10,601 bases of DNA from Pseudomonadota bacterium (GTDB taxonomy: Bacteria; Myxococcota_A; Polyangia; Haliangiales; Haliangiaceae). The stretch lies in contig JAEYYY010000830.1 in the NCBI GenBank assembly GCA_023430775.1, positions 1-10,601 of the forward strand, read 5' to 3'. The notes under the pieces are model-generated. The model made no database searches and was not told the DNA's origin. It saw nothing but the letters and a program-made list of their open reading frames with translations. A program made the translations under genes and the position numbers. Below are positions 1 through 10,601 of this stretch, one piece after another; position 1 is the first letter of the stretch, and each line of letters starts with the position of its first letter.

Positions 1-2212
<2,212 letters not shown>

Positions 2213-2219
2213 GACGCGC

Positions 2220-3047
2220 TCACTTCTTCAGTGGTGGCCGCGGCGGCGTGGCGGCGCCGTCGTCGGGCTTCCAGCGCCGGCGCTTCATGATGAACGGCAC
2301 GTGCACCTGATCGGCCTTGTAGTCGAGGCACAGCGCGTACATCACGAAGTTGATGCCCATCCGGTACGCGAGATCGCGCTGCCGCTCGCCGCCGGGCTCG
2401 CACGGGAAATCGAAGTTGCCGAAGTCGTCGCGCGCCCACGCGCCGCCGAGATCGTTGGCGACGTAGGCGACGACGATCCGACCATCGCGGATCACCGCTT
2501 CCATCGCCGGAGCGATCGCGAGCCGGCCGAGCGGCCGGTCGAGCAGATAGAACGACTTGTAGACCACGTGATCGGACGGCACGATCTCGAGCGTCTTGTC
2601 GGAGCCCGGCGACTTCTGGAAGATCGCCGCGATCAGCTTGCGCACCGAGCCGTCGAACGCGCCGTCGGTGGTGCCCTCGGCAGAATCGATCAACAAGAAG
2701 CCGCCGAACGTCAGGAAGCGCCGCAGCGCCTCGATGCCGGCCTGGCTCGGCAGCTCGAGCTCGCGATCGCCGGCGAGGTAGAGGAACGGCGTCTCGTGCA
2801 GCTTGTCGCTGGTCGGGGTCACCAGCGCGGGCTCGAGCTCGACCTGGATCGAGGTCTTCTTCGCGATCTCCCAGCCGATCCGGCGCAGCGCGTTCGGCCG
2901 CGGCCCGGGCTGCGGCCGGCCCGAGAGCGTCAGCGATCCGAAGCGAAACTTCGACGACGGACCGATCGCATCGGCGCGGCGCGGTAGTGCAGACGCGGCG
3001 GCGGCCGCGAGGCCACCTGCGAGCAGTCCGCGCCGGGTCAACGACAT
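2220..3047 (-). CDS. DUF4159 domain protein with Tat signal
   Basis: This 275-residue protein starts at ATG 3047. The N-terminus MSLTRRGLLAGG carries a twin-arginine motif (R5, R6) followed by an Ala/Leu-rich core and an Ala-rich cleavage region ending near ADA, so export of the folded protein by Tat is likely. The body matches the DUF4159 pattern as I know it: an early Arg-rich segment (NALRRIGWEIAKKTSIQVEL), FLTFGGFLLIDSAEG near residues 130-145, SDHVVYKSFYLL near 200, and a closing RMGINFVMYALCLDYKAD helix. The fold resembles a degenerate amidotransferase. DUF4159 proteins are typically linked to VWA membrane proteins and MoxR ATPases, and the VWA gene follows here after 7 nt. The gene is first in its operon, with a divergent neighbour, and has an extended -10 only 6 bp before the ATG. 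The Lys/Pro-rich tail (PPRPPLKK) is probably disordered. Function is unknown. Confidence 0.88.
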   Translation of the reverse strand: MSLTRRGLLAGGLAAAAASALPRRADAIGPSSKFRFGSLTLSGRPQPGPRPNALRRIGWEIAKKTSIQVELEPALVTPTSDKLHETPFLYLAGDRELELPSQAGIEALRRFLTFGGFLLIDSAEGTTDGAFDGSVRKLIAAIFQKSPGSDKTLEIVPSDHVVYKSFYLLDRPLGRLAIAPAMEAVIRDGRIVVAYVANDLGGAWARDDFGNFDFPCEPGGERQRDLAYRMGINFVMYALCLDYKADQVHVPFIMKRRRWKPDDGAATPPRPPLKK

Positions 3048-3053
3048 CCCCGG

Positions 3054-3062
3054 AACGTAGCA
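3054..3062 (-). promoter_or_regulatory. Extended -10 promoter of the DUF4159 operon
   Basis: On the minus strand the sequence reads TGCTACGTT, an exact TGnTAnnnT extended -10. The hexamer ends 6 bp before ATG 3047, so a normal spacing puts the transcription start on or next to the A of the ATG. No TTGACA-like -35 is visible 16-18 bp upstream and there is no separately spaced Shine-Dalgarno, only CCGGGG directly against the ATG. This suggests a leaderless transcript. Confidence 0.5.
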
Positions 3063-3082
3063 CCGCGCCGGCGCGAGGGCTG

Positions 3083-3091
3083 TGTTAGCGT
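3083..3091 (+). promoter_or_regulatory. Extended -10 promoter of the barrel-like gene at 3102
   Basis: TGTTAGCGT fits TGnTAnnnT, with the hexamer TAGCGT at 3086-3091 and ten bases (GGCCCCGACC) before ATG 3102. The predicted transcription start is about 3-4 nt ahead of the ATG, too short for a ribosome-binding site. The site lies back to back with the minus-strand extended -10 at 3054-3062 in the same 54-bp divergent gap. The bases after the hexamer (GTGGCC) are the same as those at the HAD gene promoter near 7820. Confidence 0.5.
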
Positions 3092-3101
3092 GGCCCCGAC
3101 C

Positions 3102-3761
3102 ATGCGGATCTGGCTGGGGATTGCACCGCTTTTGCTACCCGCGACGGCCGTCGCGGAGGTCGCGCCCGAGCCAGCTCCTCCGCCGGAGCCGAAGCCGGTC
3201 CCGGCCTCCGTTCGGCTCTCGCACCACAAGCAGTTCGAGGTCTCGCTGCGGCTGGTCGAGGGGCTGCGCGCGATCGCGCCCTACGGCAGCGACGCGTACT
3301 GCGGCGACACCGATGCCACCCGCGCGAACCAGTTCGCGGCGGTCTGCACGGGTCGCACGCCGTTCTCGATCGATCTCGAGCTCGGCTACGGCGTGGCGCC
3401 GAAGATCGACGCGTTCCTCGAGCTCCGCCTCGGCCTCGAGTCCGATTTCGGCTCGTCGCCGAGCGACGTCGAGGGGACGCGGCAGTTTCACATCTCGCCG
3501 GGCGCCCGGTTCTTCTTCGCGGACGCGGGCAGCAGCAAGCTGTTCACGACGGCGCAGATCGTGCTCGACACCTCGGGGTACCGCAACGTCGCCGGTGGCG
3601 ACCTGTCGGCGGATTTCGGGGTCCGCAACATGAACGGCCTGTGGTTCGACCTCGACAAGGCGTATGGCTTCTACATCTTCGTCGGCGAGACCGCGACGTT
3701 CGCGCGCTGGTTCCGGCTCGAGCTCGAGGCCGGCATCGGCGTGCAGGGTCGCTACCGATAG
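3102..3761 (+). CDS. Secreted beta-barrel-like protein, family not recognised
   Basis: The chosen start is ATG 3102, giving 219 residues; an in-frame GTG at 3090 would add MAPT but overlaps the predicted -10 hexamer. The N-terminus is a Sec signal peptide (MRIWLGIAPLLLPATAVA) followed by a Pro/Glu-rich spacer (about residues 21-35). The rest alternates polar and hydrophobic residues in short strands (FEVSLRLVEGLRA, FSIDLELGYGV, IDAFLELRLGLES, FHISPGARFFFA, WFRLELEAGIGVQGRYR), typical of a small outer-membrane barrel. C67 and C82 lie in one loop and could form a disulfide. It ends in Tyr-Arg rather than the usual terminal Phe. No catalytic motif is visible. The methyltransferase gene begins 24 nt downstream and may be co-transcribed, although nothing links the two functionally. 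Export is fairly sure; the barrel assignment is inference from pattern. Confidence 0.78.
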   Translation: MRIWLGIAPLLLPATAVAEVAPEPAPPPEPKPVPASVRLSHHKQFEVSLRLVEGLRAIAPYGSDAYCGDTDATRANQFAAVCTGRTPFSIDLELGYGVAPKIDAFLELRLGLESDFGSSPSDVEGTRQFHISPGARFFFADAGSSKLFTTAQIVLDTSGYRNVAGGDLSADFGVRNMNGLWFDLDKAYGFYIFVGETATFARWFRLELEAGIGVQGRYR

Positions 3762-3785
3762 GCGCGCTCGTGCATCACACCGGGC

Positions 3786-4529
3786 GTGACAGCCTTGTCG
3801 ACTGACTATTTCTCCGAGGTCGCCGCGCGCTACGCCGCGTATCGCCCGACCTATCCACCGGCGCTCGTCGAGCATCTGCGCGAGGTCACACGCGGCGACA
3901 CGGCGTGGGACATCGGCTGCGGTAGCGGTCAGCTGACGATCGCGCTCGCCGCGAAGTTCGATCGCGTGATCGCGACCGATCCGGCGAAGGCCCAGCTCGC
4001 CGAGGCGCCGGCGCACCCGCACGTCGAGTATCGCGAGTGCCCCGCCGAGGACAGCGGGCTCGTCGCTGGCTCGATCGATCTCGCCGTCGCCGCGCAGGCC
4101 GCACACTGGTTCGACTGGCCGCGGTTCGTGCGCGAGATCGAGCGGGTGACCCACGATGGCTCGATCGTCGCGCTCGTCGGGTATGGAAACTCCGAGGTCG
4201 ACGGCGAGGCAGGTCGCGCGATCACCGAGTTCATGGAGGGCGTCGCCGGACCGTACTGGCCCGCCGGTCGCGCCCACATCATCAATGGCTATCGCGATCT
4301 CGTGATGCCGTGGGCGGCACTCGAGCCGCCTGCGATCCAGATGGCGGTCGAGTGGACGCGCGACGAGTTTCTCGGCTACGCGTCGTCGTGGTCGGCGACG
4401 ACCAGGCTGCTCAGGGCACGCGGCCCTGCCGAGCTCGCCGCGTTCTCCGCCAGGCTCGCGACGCTGTGGCCCGACGGCGAGCGCCGGCGCGTGCGCTGGC
4501 CGTTGTTGTTCAAGCTGTGGCGGCGTTGA
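3786..4529 (+). CDS. Class I SAM-dependent methyltransferase
   Basis: A 247-residue protein starting at GTG 3786 (TTG 3795 is a weaker alternative). The Rossmann-fold methyltransferase core is clear: YFSEVAARYAAYRPTYP before the fold, the SAM-binding glycine motif DIGCGSGQ at 42-49, the acidic residue D65 at the end of the second strand (VIATD), and the DLAVAAQAAHWFD strand-4 segment near 98-110. The overall layout and the ending RWPLLFKLWRR are those of the small-molecule methyltransferase group that includes yeast Crg1/Tmt1-like enzymes, usually near 250 residues. The substrate cannot be read from the sequence. No signal peptide, so cytoplasmic. Its TGA stop abuts the stop of the convergent secreted-protein gene. 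No clear promoter is visible in the 24-nt gap upstream, so it probably shares the transcript of the preceding gene. Confidence 0.9.
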   Translation: MTALSTDYFSEVAARYAAYRPTYPPALVEHLREVTRGDTAWDIGCGSGQLTIALAAKFDRVIATDPAKAQLAEAPAHPHVEYRECPAEDSGLVAGSIDLAVAAQAAHWFDWPRFVREIERVTHDGSIVALVGYGNSEVDGEAGRAITEFMEGVAGPYWPAGRAHIINGYRDLVMPWAALEPPAIQMAVEWTRDEFLGYASSWSATTRLLRARGPAELAAFSARLATLWPDGERRRVRWPLLFKLWRR

Positions 4530-5525
4530 TCACCTGATGACGGTCGAGCCGTGCGCGCACAGCCGCACCGTCCTCGACAGCGTGCCGTACGCTTCGTCCT
4601 CGCGCGCCATCGCGAATCGCGCGTCGAAGCACACCTGTTCCGGCCCGGGCGTCGGCATCTGCACTGCGATCTCGCGACCGGCCACGCCGACCTCGCGTCC
4701 CGTCGTGGTCATCAGGGGCGTGCCGGCGGGGATCCGCCATCCGGTCACCGGCTGAGCCGGTGGAGGCGGGGGCGGATACGGCCGCGGCTTCTCCATGATG
4801 CGCAGCGTGTTGCTGGGCGCCTGCACCGTCATCTCGAGGCAGCGCGCGGCCAGCTTGATCAGCGCGACGTCGGTCCGCTTGTCGAGCACCGCGCCGAACC
4901 ACGTCGAGCGCACCACGAAGCCGTCGTCGCCGAGCTTGACGTTCGCGTTGCGGCTGATCAGCGCGACCTTGTCCTTCGGCTCCTCCGGATCGGAGATCTT
5001 GCCGGTCTTGTAGAGGTAGCCGACCGACGAGTGCGGGATCGGGAGCCGGATCTTGTCATTGCGCAGCGCGACCACGTAGTCGCCGCTCTTCGTCGGTGCC
5101 ACCGGCATGCCGATGCCGAGCTTGATCCGCGTCCCGTCGGACCACTGCATCGCGTACGGCTTGACCAGCACCGGTGCGAGATCCTCGCGGCGCACGAACA
5201 TCCGCAGTCCCTCGAGGCGATTGTCGACGTCGAGCCGTCGCCACGAGCAATCGGCGCGATTGGGCGCGGCGATCTCGACGAAGTTCTTGAGCGAAGAGTC
5301 GACGATCCGCACCGCCATCGCCTGCCCGACGTTGTCGCGGCGCCGGCTGAACACGTTGAAGCGCACCGTCGCGCTGGTCTCGTACGGCTCGAGATAGATC
5401 GTCGCGTCTTCCCAGATCATCGCGTCGCCGCGCAGATCGGCGGCATCGAGGCCGGGGATGTCGAGCTCGTCGTCGGCTCGCACCACGGCCGGCGCCAGTA
5501 ACAGCACGATCGCCAGGGCACGCAC
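4530..5525 (-). CDS. Secreted protein of unknown family, partner gene of the kinase
   Basis: I place the start at GTG 5525, giving 331 residues; upstream in-frame starts would extend back inside the kinase gene and add Arg-rich sequence with no signal, whereas this start opens directly onto a good Sec signal peptide (MRALAIVLLLAPAVVRA, cleavage before DDE). The mature protein looks beta-rich, with four cysteines (93, 229, 299, 323) that could make two disulfides, and a PPPPPPP run near 251-256 separating a main N-terminal domain from a C-terminal segment of about 70 residues. There is no lipobox, so it is likely periplasmic or secreted rather than a lipoprotein. I do not recognise the family. 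It begins 14 nt after the kinase stop, on the same strand, with no terminator between them, so it is very probably co-transcribed with the kinase and may act in the same compartment as the kinase C-terminal domain. Confidence 0.8.
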   Translation of the reverse strand: MRALAIVLLLAPAVVRADDELDIPGLDAADLRGDAMIWEDATIYLEPYETSATVRFNVFSRRRDNVGQAMAVRIVDSSLKNFVEIAAPNRADCSWRRLDVDNRLEGLRMFVRREDLAPVLVKPYAMQWSDGTRIKLGIGMPVAPTKSGDYVVALRNDKIRLPIPHSSVGYLYKTGKISDPEEPKDKVALISRNANVKLGDDGFVVRSTWFGAVLDKRTDVALIKLAARCLEMTVQAPSNTLRIMEKPRPYPPPPPPAQPVTGWRIPAGTPLMTTTGREVGVAGREIAVQMPTPGPEQVCFDARFAMAREDEAYGTLSRTVRLCAHGSTVIR

Positions 5526-5539
5526 TGCGATCGATTGTG

Positions 5540-7750
<2,211 letters not shown>

Positions 7751-7758
7751 GCGCCGGA

Positions 7759-7764
7759 AATCTA
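7759..7764 (-). promoter_or_regulatory. Candidate -10 of the kinase operon
   Basis: The minus-strand hexamer TAGATT fits TAnnnT and ends 8 bp before ATG 7750; the bases before it (GAT) do not give the TG of an extended -10. No -35 resembling TTGACA is visible. The predicted transcription start is 1-2 nt ahead of the ATG, and there is no purine-rich ribosome-binding site in that gap (TCCGGCGC). Confidence 0.4.
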
Positions 7765-7811
7765 ATCGATCGGCTCGCCCCCGGCATTGGGATTCTTCGC
7801 AAGCCCGGGGC

Positions 7812-7820
7812 TGCTACAGT
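7812..7820 (+). promoter_or_regulatory. Extended -10 promoter of the HAD phosphatase gene
   Basis: TGCTACAGT is an exact TGnTAnnnT extended -10, with TACAGT at 7815-7820 and nine bases before GTG 7830. No convincing -35 is seen and no Shine-Dalgarno fits in the remaining gap (GGCCGCTCG), so a leaderless or nearly leaderless message is predicted. It shares the 79-bp divergent gap with the kinase -10 and supports GTG 7830 as the start over an upstream in-frame ATG at 7749. Confidence 0.5.
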
Positions 7821-7829
7821 GGCCGCTCG

Positions 7830-8639
7830 GTGTACCGGCTCCTCGCGCTCGATCTCGATGGCACGCTCCTTCGCAAGGACCACACCGTCGACCCGCGCGA
7901 TATCGGTGCGATCAAGGAGCTGCGGCGCGCCGGCGTCACGATCACGATCTGCACGGGTCGCCTGCAATCGGGGTCGCTGGGTGCCGCCGCCGCCTGCGAC
8001 ATCACCGGCCCGATCGCCTGCATGGAGGGCAGTCACCTCGTCGAGCTGGCCACCAACACCACGCTCGCCCATCACCCGATGACCGGCGACGCGATCGAGA
8101 CGCTGCGCTCGGCGATCACCGACAACGGCCTCGCGAGCTTCGTGTTCGATGCCTCGGGCATCCATCACGATCAGGCCGGCGAGCCGTACGCGAAGTACGT
8201 CGCCACCTGGTCGCCCAACCTGCGCGTCGTCGAGGATCACCACCTGGCGTGGCAGACGCTGCCGCTCGCCACCGTCGCGATCGGCGAGCCCGAGGCCGTC
8301 GCCGCGGCGCTCGCTCGCGTCCCCGCGCACGGCGGCATGTTCAACGTCAGCTTCGCGGTCAGCGCGGTCCCCGGCAAGCACGCGATGCTGGTGCGCGCGC
8401 TCGGTCCGAGCAAGGGCACCGCGCTCGCGGAGCTGTGCAAGCTCGTCGGCTGCCCGCTGTCCGAGGCGGTCGCGATCGGCGACTGGGTCAACGACGTGCC
8501 GATGTTCGAGGTCGCGGGTCGCTCGTTCGCGATGGGCAGCGCACCCGATGCCGTGCGCGACAAGGCGAGCGATTCGCTGACCGCGATCGCCGGCGAGGGC
8601 GGCGGCATCGCCGAGGCGATCAAGCGCGCCTGGGGTTAG
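7830..8639 (+). CDS. Cof-type HAD-IIB family hydrolase
   Basis: The start is taken as GTG 7830 (269 residues), because the HAD fold begins at once (VYRLLALDLDGTLL) and the 27-residue extension from ATG 7749 is Arg/Ser-rich, unlike family members, and would overlap the divergent kinase start. All four HAD motifs are present: nucleophile D8 and acid/base D10 in DLDGT, T42 in TICTGR, K195 in GPSKGTAL, and D218/N221/D222 in IGDWVNDVPM. The long insert between motifs II and III is the C2-type cap, placing it in the Cof/IIB group near its usual 260-280 residues. These are cytoplasmic Mg-dependent phosphatases acting on sugar phosphates, nucleotides or cofactor intermediates; the substrate cannot be told. 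The Trp in GDWVND replaces the more common Gly or Ser of the loop. Its TAG stop overlaps the stop of the convergent gene. Confidence 0.92.
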   Translation: MYRLLALDLDGTLLRKDHTVDPRDIGAIKELRRAGVTITICTGRLQSGSLGAAAACDITGPIACMEGSHLVELATNTTLAHHPMTGDAIETLRSAITDNGLASFVFDASGIHHDQAGEPYAKYVATWSPNLRVVEDHHLAWQTLPLATVAIGEPEAVAAALARVPAHGGMFNVSFAVSAVPGKHAMLVRALGPSKGTALAELCKLVGCPLSEAVAIGDWVNDVPMFEVAGRSFAMGSAPDAVRDKASDSLTAIAGEGGGIAEAIKRAWG

Positions 8640-9430
8640 AACCTGAGGCCGAGCTCGGGACCGTAGAGCGCCGGGCCGACATTGAAGTCGAGGATCCGGA
8701 ACGACGCCTGGATCGGGCCCGAGCGCAGGCCGACCCGCGCCGAGTGCGCGCGGATGTCGTCCTCGAAGATCATCTCGTGGATCTCCGCGGTCAGCATCGA
8801 GTGCCGGGTGAGCCGGTGCTCGACGCGAACGCCGCCGACCGCACCGGCGACCGAGCTATCCATCTCCGGATCGCCCTGCGTCCTGACGCCGACGAGGCCG
8901 AATTCGAGAAAGGCCTGGGTGGGTCCGCGATCGTCGATCCGGACACCACCGATCAGCGACGGCAGCGTGACCTTGATCCTCGAATCGTCGGGCTGCCGCT
9001 CGTAGTAGCGCGTGAGCTGCCCGCCGAGCCGGAACAGACCATCGCGCAGCGCGACCTCGGCGGTCCACGAGCCATCCGAGTCGACGACCTTCTGCGCGCC
9101 GAGATAGACCTCGAGCCGCGCCTCGCCGCCGTCGTAGCGCGAGGGCGGCAACGGCTTGGCCAGCGCTGCCGCGGTGGTCGCGGTCTCTCCGACGGGACGC
9201 GACACCAGGATCACCTCGACCGGTCGATCATCCTCCGGCCGTGGCTCGCTACCGCCGCCACGACTACCGCCGCCACTACTGCTATCGCGGATTCCTCCAC
9301 TGACCTGACCGAGGCGCCCGCCTCCGCTGTTTCCACCACCATGCCCTCCACTCCCTCCGTTCTCGCCGGCCGCGGCCTCGGTGACTGGAAGGAGGAGGAG
9401 GGAGAGCAGCAACGGTGCTAGACGGCGCAT
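8636..9430 (-). CDS. Exported Gly/Ser-linker protein with barrel-like domain
   Basis: A 264-residue protein from ATG 9430. It has a strong Sec signal peptide (MRRLAPLLLSLLLLPVTEA, then AAG), next a low-complexity Gly/Ser-rich segment (about residues 22-60, with runs such as GGSGGHGGGNSGGG), then about 200 residues of alternating strands (EARLEVYLGAQKVV, WTAEVALRDGLFRLGGQL, AFLEFGLVGVRTQG, VGGVRVEHRLTRHSMLTAEI) ending in LYGPELGLRF. A terminal Phe after alternating hydrophobics is the usual Bam recognition signal of outer-membrane barrels. There is no lipobox cysteine. The family is not recognised. It is divergent from the ligase-like gene across a 143-bp gap and convergent with the HAD gene, sharing the four bases TTAG in which each strand reads its own stop. 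Export is well supported; barrel assignment is inference. Confidence 0.8.
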   Translation of the reverse strand: MRRLAPLLLSLLLLPVTEAAAGENGGSGGHGGGNSGGGRLGQVSGGIRDSSSGGGSRGGGSEPRPEDDRPVEVILVSRPVGETATTAAALAKPLPPSRYDGGEARLEVYLGAQKVVDSDGSWTAEVALRDGLFRLGGQLTRYYERQPDDSRIKVTLPSLIGGVRIDDRGPTQAFLEFGLVGVRTQGDPEMDSSVAGAVGGVRVEHRLTRHSMLTAEIHEMIFEDDIRAHSARVGLRSGPIQASFRILDFNVGPALYGPELGLRF

Positions 9431-9471
9431 GTTGCCCGCCCGAGCATTTCGTATGCCGCGGCGAACTGCGC

Positions 9472-9483
9472 GACATGCATGTC
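9472..9483. repeat. 12-bp perfect palindrome in a divergent gap
   Basis: GACATGCATGTC is a perfect inverted repeat with no spacer, lying 42 bp ahead of the minus-strand exported-protein start and 91 bp ahead of the ligase-like start. It is a plausible dimeric-regulator site, but one 12-bp palindrome is expected every few kilobases by chance. Confidence 0.35.
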
Positions 9484-9506
9484 CCCGTCGGATCCGCCCC
9501 CTCCAC

Positions 9507-9527
9507 TCGCTGCAGAATCCGCAGCGA
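9507..9527. repeat. 7-bp inverted repeat with 7-nt spacer
   Basis: TCGCTGC and GCAGCGA are perfect inverted copies separated by AGAATCC, in the same 143-bp divergent gap (9431-9573). It could be an operator or a small hairpin in the 5' region of either gene. It has no T-run, so it is not an intrinsic terminator. I see no convincing -10/-35 pair elsewhere in this gap. Confidence 0.35.
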
Positions 9528-9573
9528 TGTGTGAGTTTGCTGCGTCACCCCGGGCGATGATGGTGGGGTTCCC

Positions 9574-10601
9574 GTGGCGCGCTCCAAGAAGGACTACTTC
9601 AAGAACCGCCCGAAGCGCCCGAAGAAGATCGAGGGTCCGGAGAACGCGTTCGGGCTCGCGCGCAAGTTCACGCTCGCGCCGATCGCCCACGGCAGCGGCG
9701 AGCTCGACGGTCCGCACCTGCTCGAGCCGGCGTGGGATGGCCATCGCGTGCTCGCGACCCGGGTCGGCGAGTCGATCCGGCTCGCGGCCGCCGACTTTCG
9801 CGACTGGACCCACGCGTTCCCCGCACCGGTACGTGCGCTCGGCCGCCTCGCGGCGCGATCGCTCGCCATCGATGGCGTGGTGTGCGTGTTCGACGACCGC
9901 GGCGCTCCGTCATTTGTCGATCTGCGCTCGAAGGTCGCCGCGACGCAGCTGGTGCCGAGCGCGGTCATGATCTGCTGGGATCTGCTGTCGATCGACGACG
10001 AGGATCTCCGGACCAGGCCGCTCGCCGAGCGCCGGGCGCGGCTGGCGAAGCTGCTCGACGGGGCCGGCGGCTCGCTGATGGTGTCGCAGGCGCTCGATGG
10101 CTCGATCGAGCGGGTGCTGGCCGCGGTCAAGGCAGCCGGCATCCGCGGCGTCGTCGCGCGGTCGCTGGCCGGCGAGTACACGTCGCGGTGGCACGCCTTC
10201 TCGTGCAGCGAGGCCCCCGTCGACTGGCATCGCAGCCTGTCGCCACCGCCGCCGCTGTCGAACGCCGACAAGGTGCTGTACCCGCGCGATGGCATCGCGA
10301 AGAAGGATCTGGTCGCGTTCTATCGCGACATCGCGCCGGTGCTGATCCCGTACCTGATGGATCGCCCGGTCGTGATCCAGCGCTGGCCCGACGGCATCGA
10401 CGAGTTCGACTGGTACCAGCACCGGATGCCGCCGCGCGCCCCCGATTATCTGCGCGCGGCCTGGGTCGACGGCGTACGCCGGATCGTGATCGAGAACGCC
10501 GACGCGCTGCTGTGGATGGTCAACCAGGCGGGCCTCACCTATCACGTGTTCGCGTCGCGGCTCGGCAGCCTGCCATCGCCCGACTACGCGATGATCGATC
10601 T
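9574..10601 (+). CDS. LigD-type protein: degenerate ATP-dependent ligase domain fused to polymerase domain (3' end off the window)
   Basis: The frame opens at GTG 9574, the only start after an in-frame TGA at 9532; GGTGGGG five bases upstream is a possible ribosome-binding site. 342 full codons are visible. Residues 1-18 are Lys/Arg-rich. Residues about 28-215 align by eye with the nucleotidyltransferase domain of LigD ligases, but active-site residues are changed: motif I EPAWDGHR has A53 where the AMP-accepting Lys belongs, motif III IDGVV has V102 for Glu, motif IV RGVVARS lacks Glu and Lys, and motif V WHAFS lacks both lysines. WDLLSIDDEDLRTRPLAERR is retained. From about 226 the LigD primase-polymerase domain begins (LSNADKVLYPRDGI, DRPVVIQRWPDGID, NADALLWMVNQ) and is cut at YAMIDL, just where the catalytic DxD is expected. 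LigD normally works with Ku in non-homologous end joining. This looks like a Lig-Pol order with a non-catalytic ligase half. Confidence 0.85.
   Translation, partial: MARSKKDYFKNRPKRPKKIEGPENAFGLARKFTLAPIAHGSGELDGPHLLEPAWDGHRVLATRVGESIRLAAADFRDWTHAFPAPVRALGRLAARSLAIDGVVCVFDDRGAPSFVDLRSKVAATQLVPSAVMICWDLLSIDDEDLRTRPLAERRARLAKLLDGAGGSLMVSQALDGSIERVLAAVKAAGIRGVVARSLAGEYTSRWHAFSCSEAPVDWHRSLSPPPPLSNADKVLYPRDGIAKKDLVAFYRDIAPVLIPYLMDRPVVIQRWPDGIDEFDWYQHRMPPRAPDYLRAAWVDGVRRIVIENADALLWMVNQAGLTYHVFASRLGSLPSPDYAMID

Noticed and set aside
3135..4277. Minus-strand open frame of 380 codons
   Set aside because: It lies opposite both the barrel-like gene and the methyltransferase gene, crosses their junction, and has shadow-type composition.
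4551..5501. Plus-strand open frame of 316 codons
   Set aside because: It is antisense to the secreted-protein gene, which has a signal peptide and normal composition; this frame is Arg/His-rich with no motif.
7787..9421. Plus-strand open frame of 544 codons
   Set aside because: It covers the HAD gene in another frame and the antisense of the exported-protein gene, and has no motif of its own.
9594..10295. Minus-strand open frame of 233 codons
   Set aside because: It is antisense to the ligase-like gene, is Ser/Arg-rich, and no domain is visible.
9574..10601. Ligase motif loss explained by a frameshift
   Set aside because: The frame is open throughout, sequence between the altered motifs stays ligase-like, and the polymerase domain follows in the same frame, so substitutions rather than a frameshift explain the losses.

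Overview
The window is uniformly GC-rich, coding-dense bacterial DNA with strong G/C third-position preference, GTG starts at about half the genes, and no tRNA, rRNA, insertion sequence or CRISPR array that I can see. The gene content points to a Myxococcota-type (deltaproteobacterial) Gram-negative chromosome, perhaps near Haliangium/Kofleriaceae: a Ser/Thr kinase with an N-terminal zinc finger and a Pro-rich extracytoplasmic tail, a DUF4159 plus VWA/amidotransferase-like pair, small lineage-specific outer-membrane proteins and a LigD-like protein. The taxonomic call is inference from style and content only.

Layout from left to right. (1) 1-3047, minus strand: a Tat-exported DUF4159 protein followed 7 nt later by a large membrane protein with a von Willebrand A domain and a class-I glutamine-amidotransferase-like domain; the second gene runs off the left edge. 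(2) 3102-4529, plus strand: a secreted, probably beta-barrel protein, then a class I SAM methyltransferase. (3) 4530-7750, minus strand: a membrane Ser/Thr kinase with an unrecognised extracytoplasmic C-terminal domain, then a secreted protein of unknown family. (4) 7830-8639, plus strand: a Cof-type HAD phosphatase. (5) 8636-9430, minus strand: a second small exported barrel-like protein with a Gly/Ser-rich linker. (6) 9574-10601, plus strand, cut by the right edge: a ligase-polymerase fusion of the LigD type in which every key ligase active-site residue I can locate has been replaced.

The most interesting points are the apparent pseudo-ligase fused to a LigD polymerase domain; a recurring -10 hexamer 6-10 bp ahead of four start codons with no Shine-Dalgarno, which suggests leaderless transcription; the kinase/secreted-protein pair as a possible uncharacterised signalling module; and two tail-to-tail gene junctions whose stop codons abut or overlap, leaving no room for an intergenic terminator. 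No stretch longer than about 150 bp lacks a gene.
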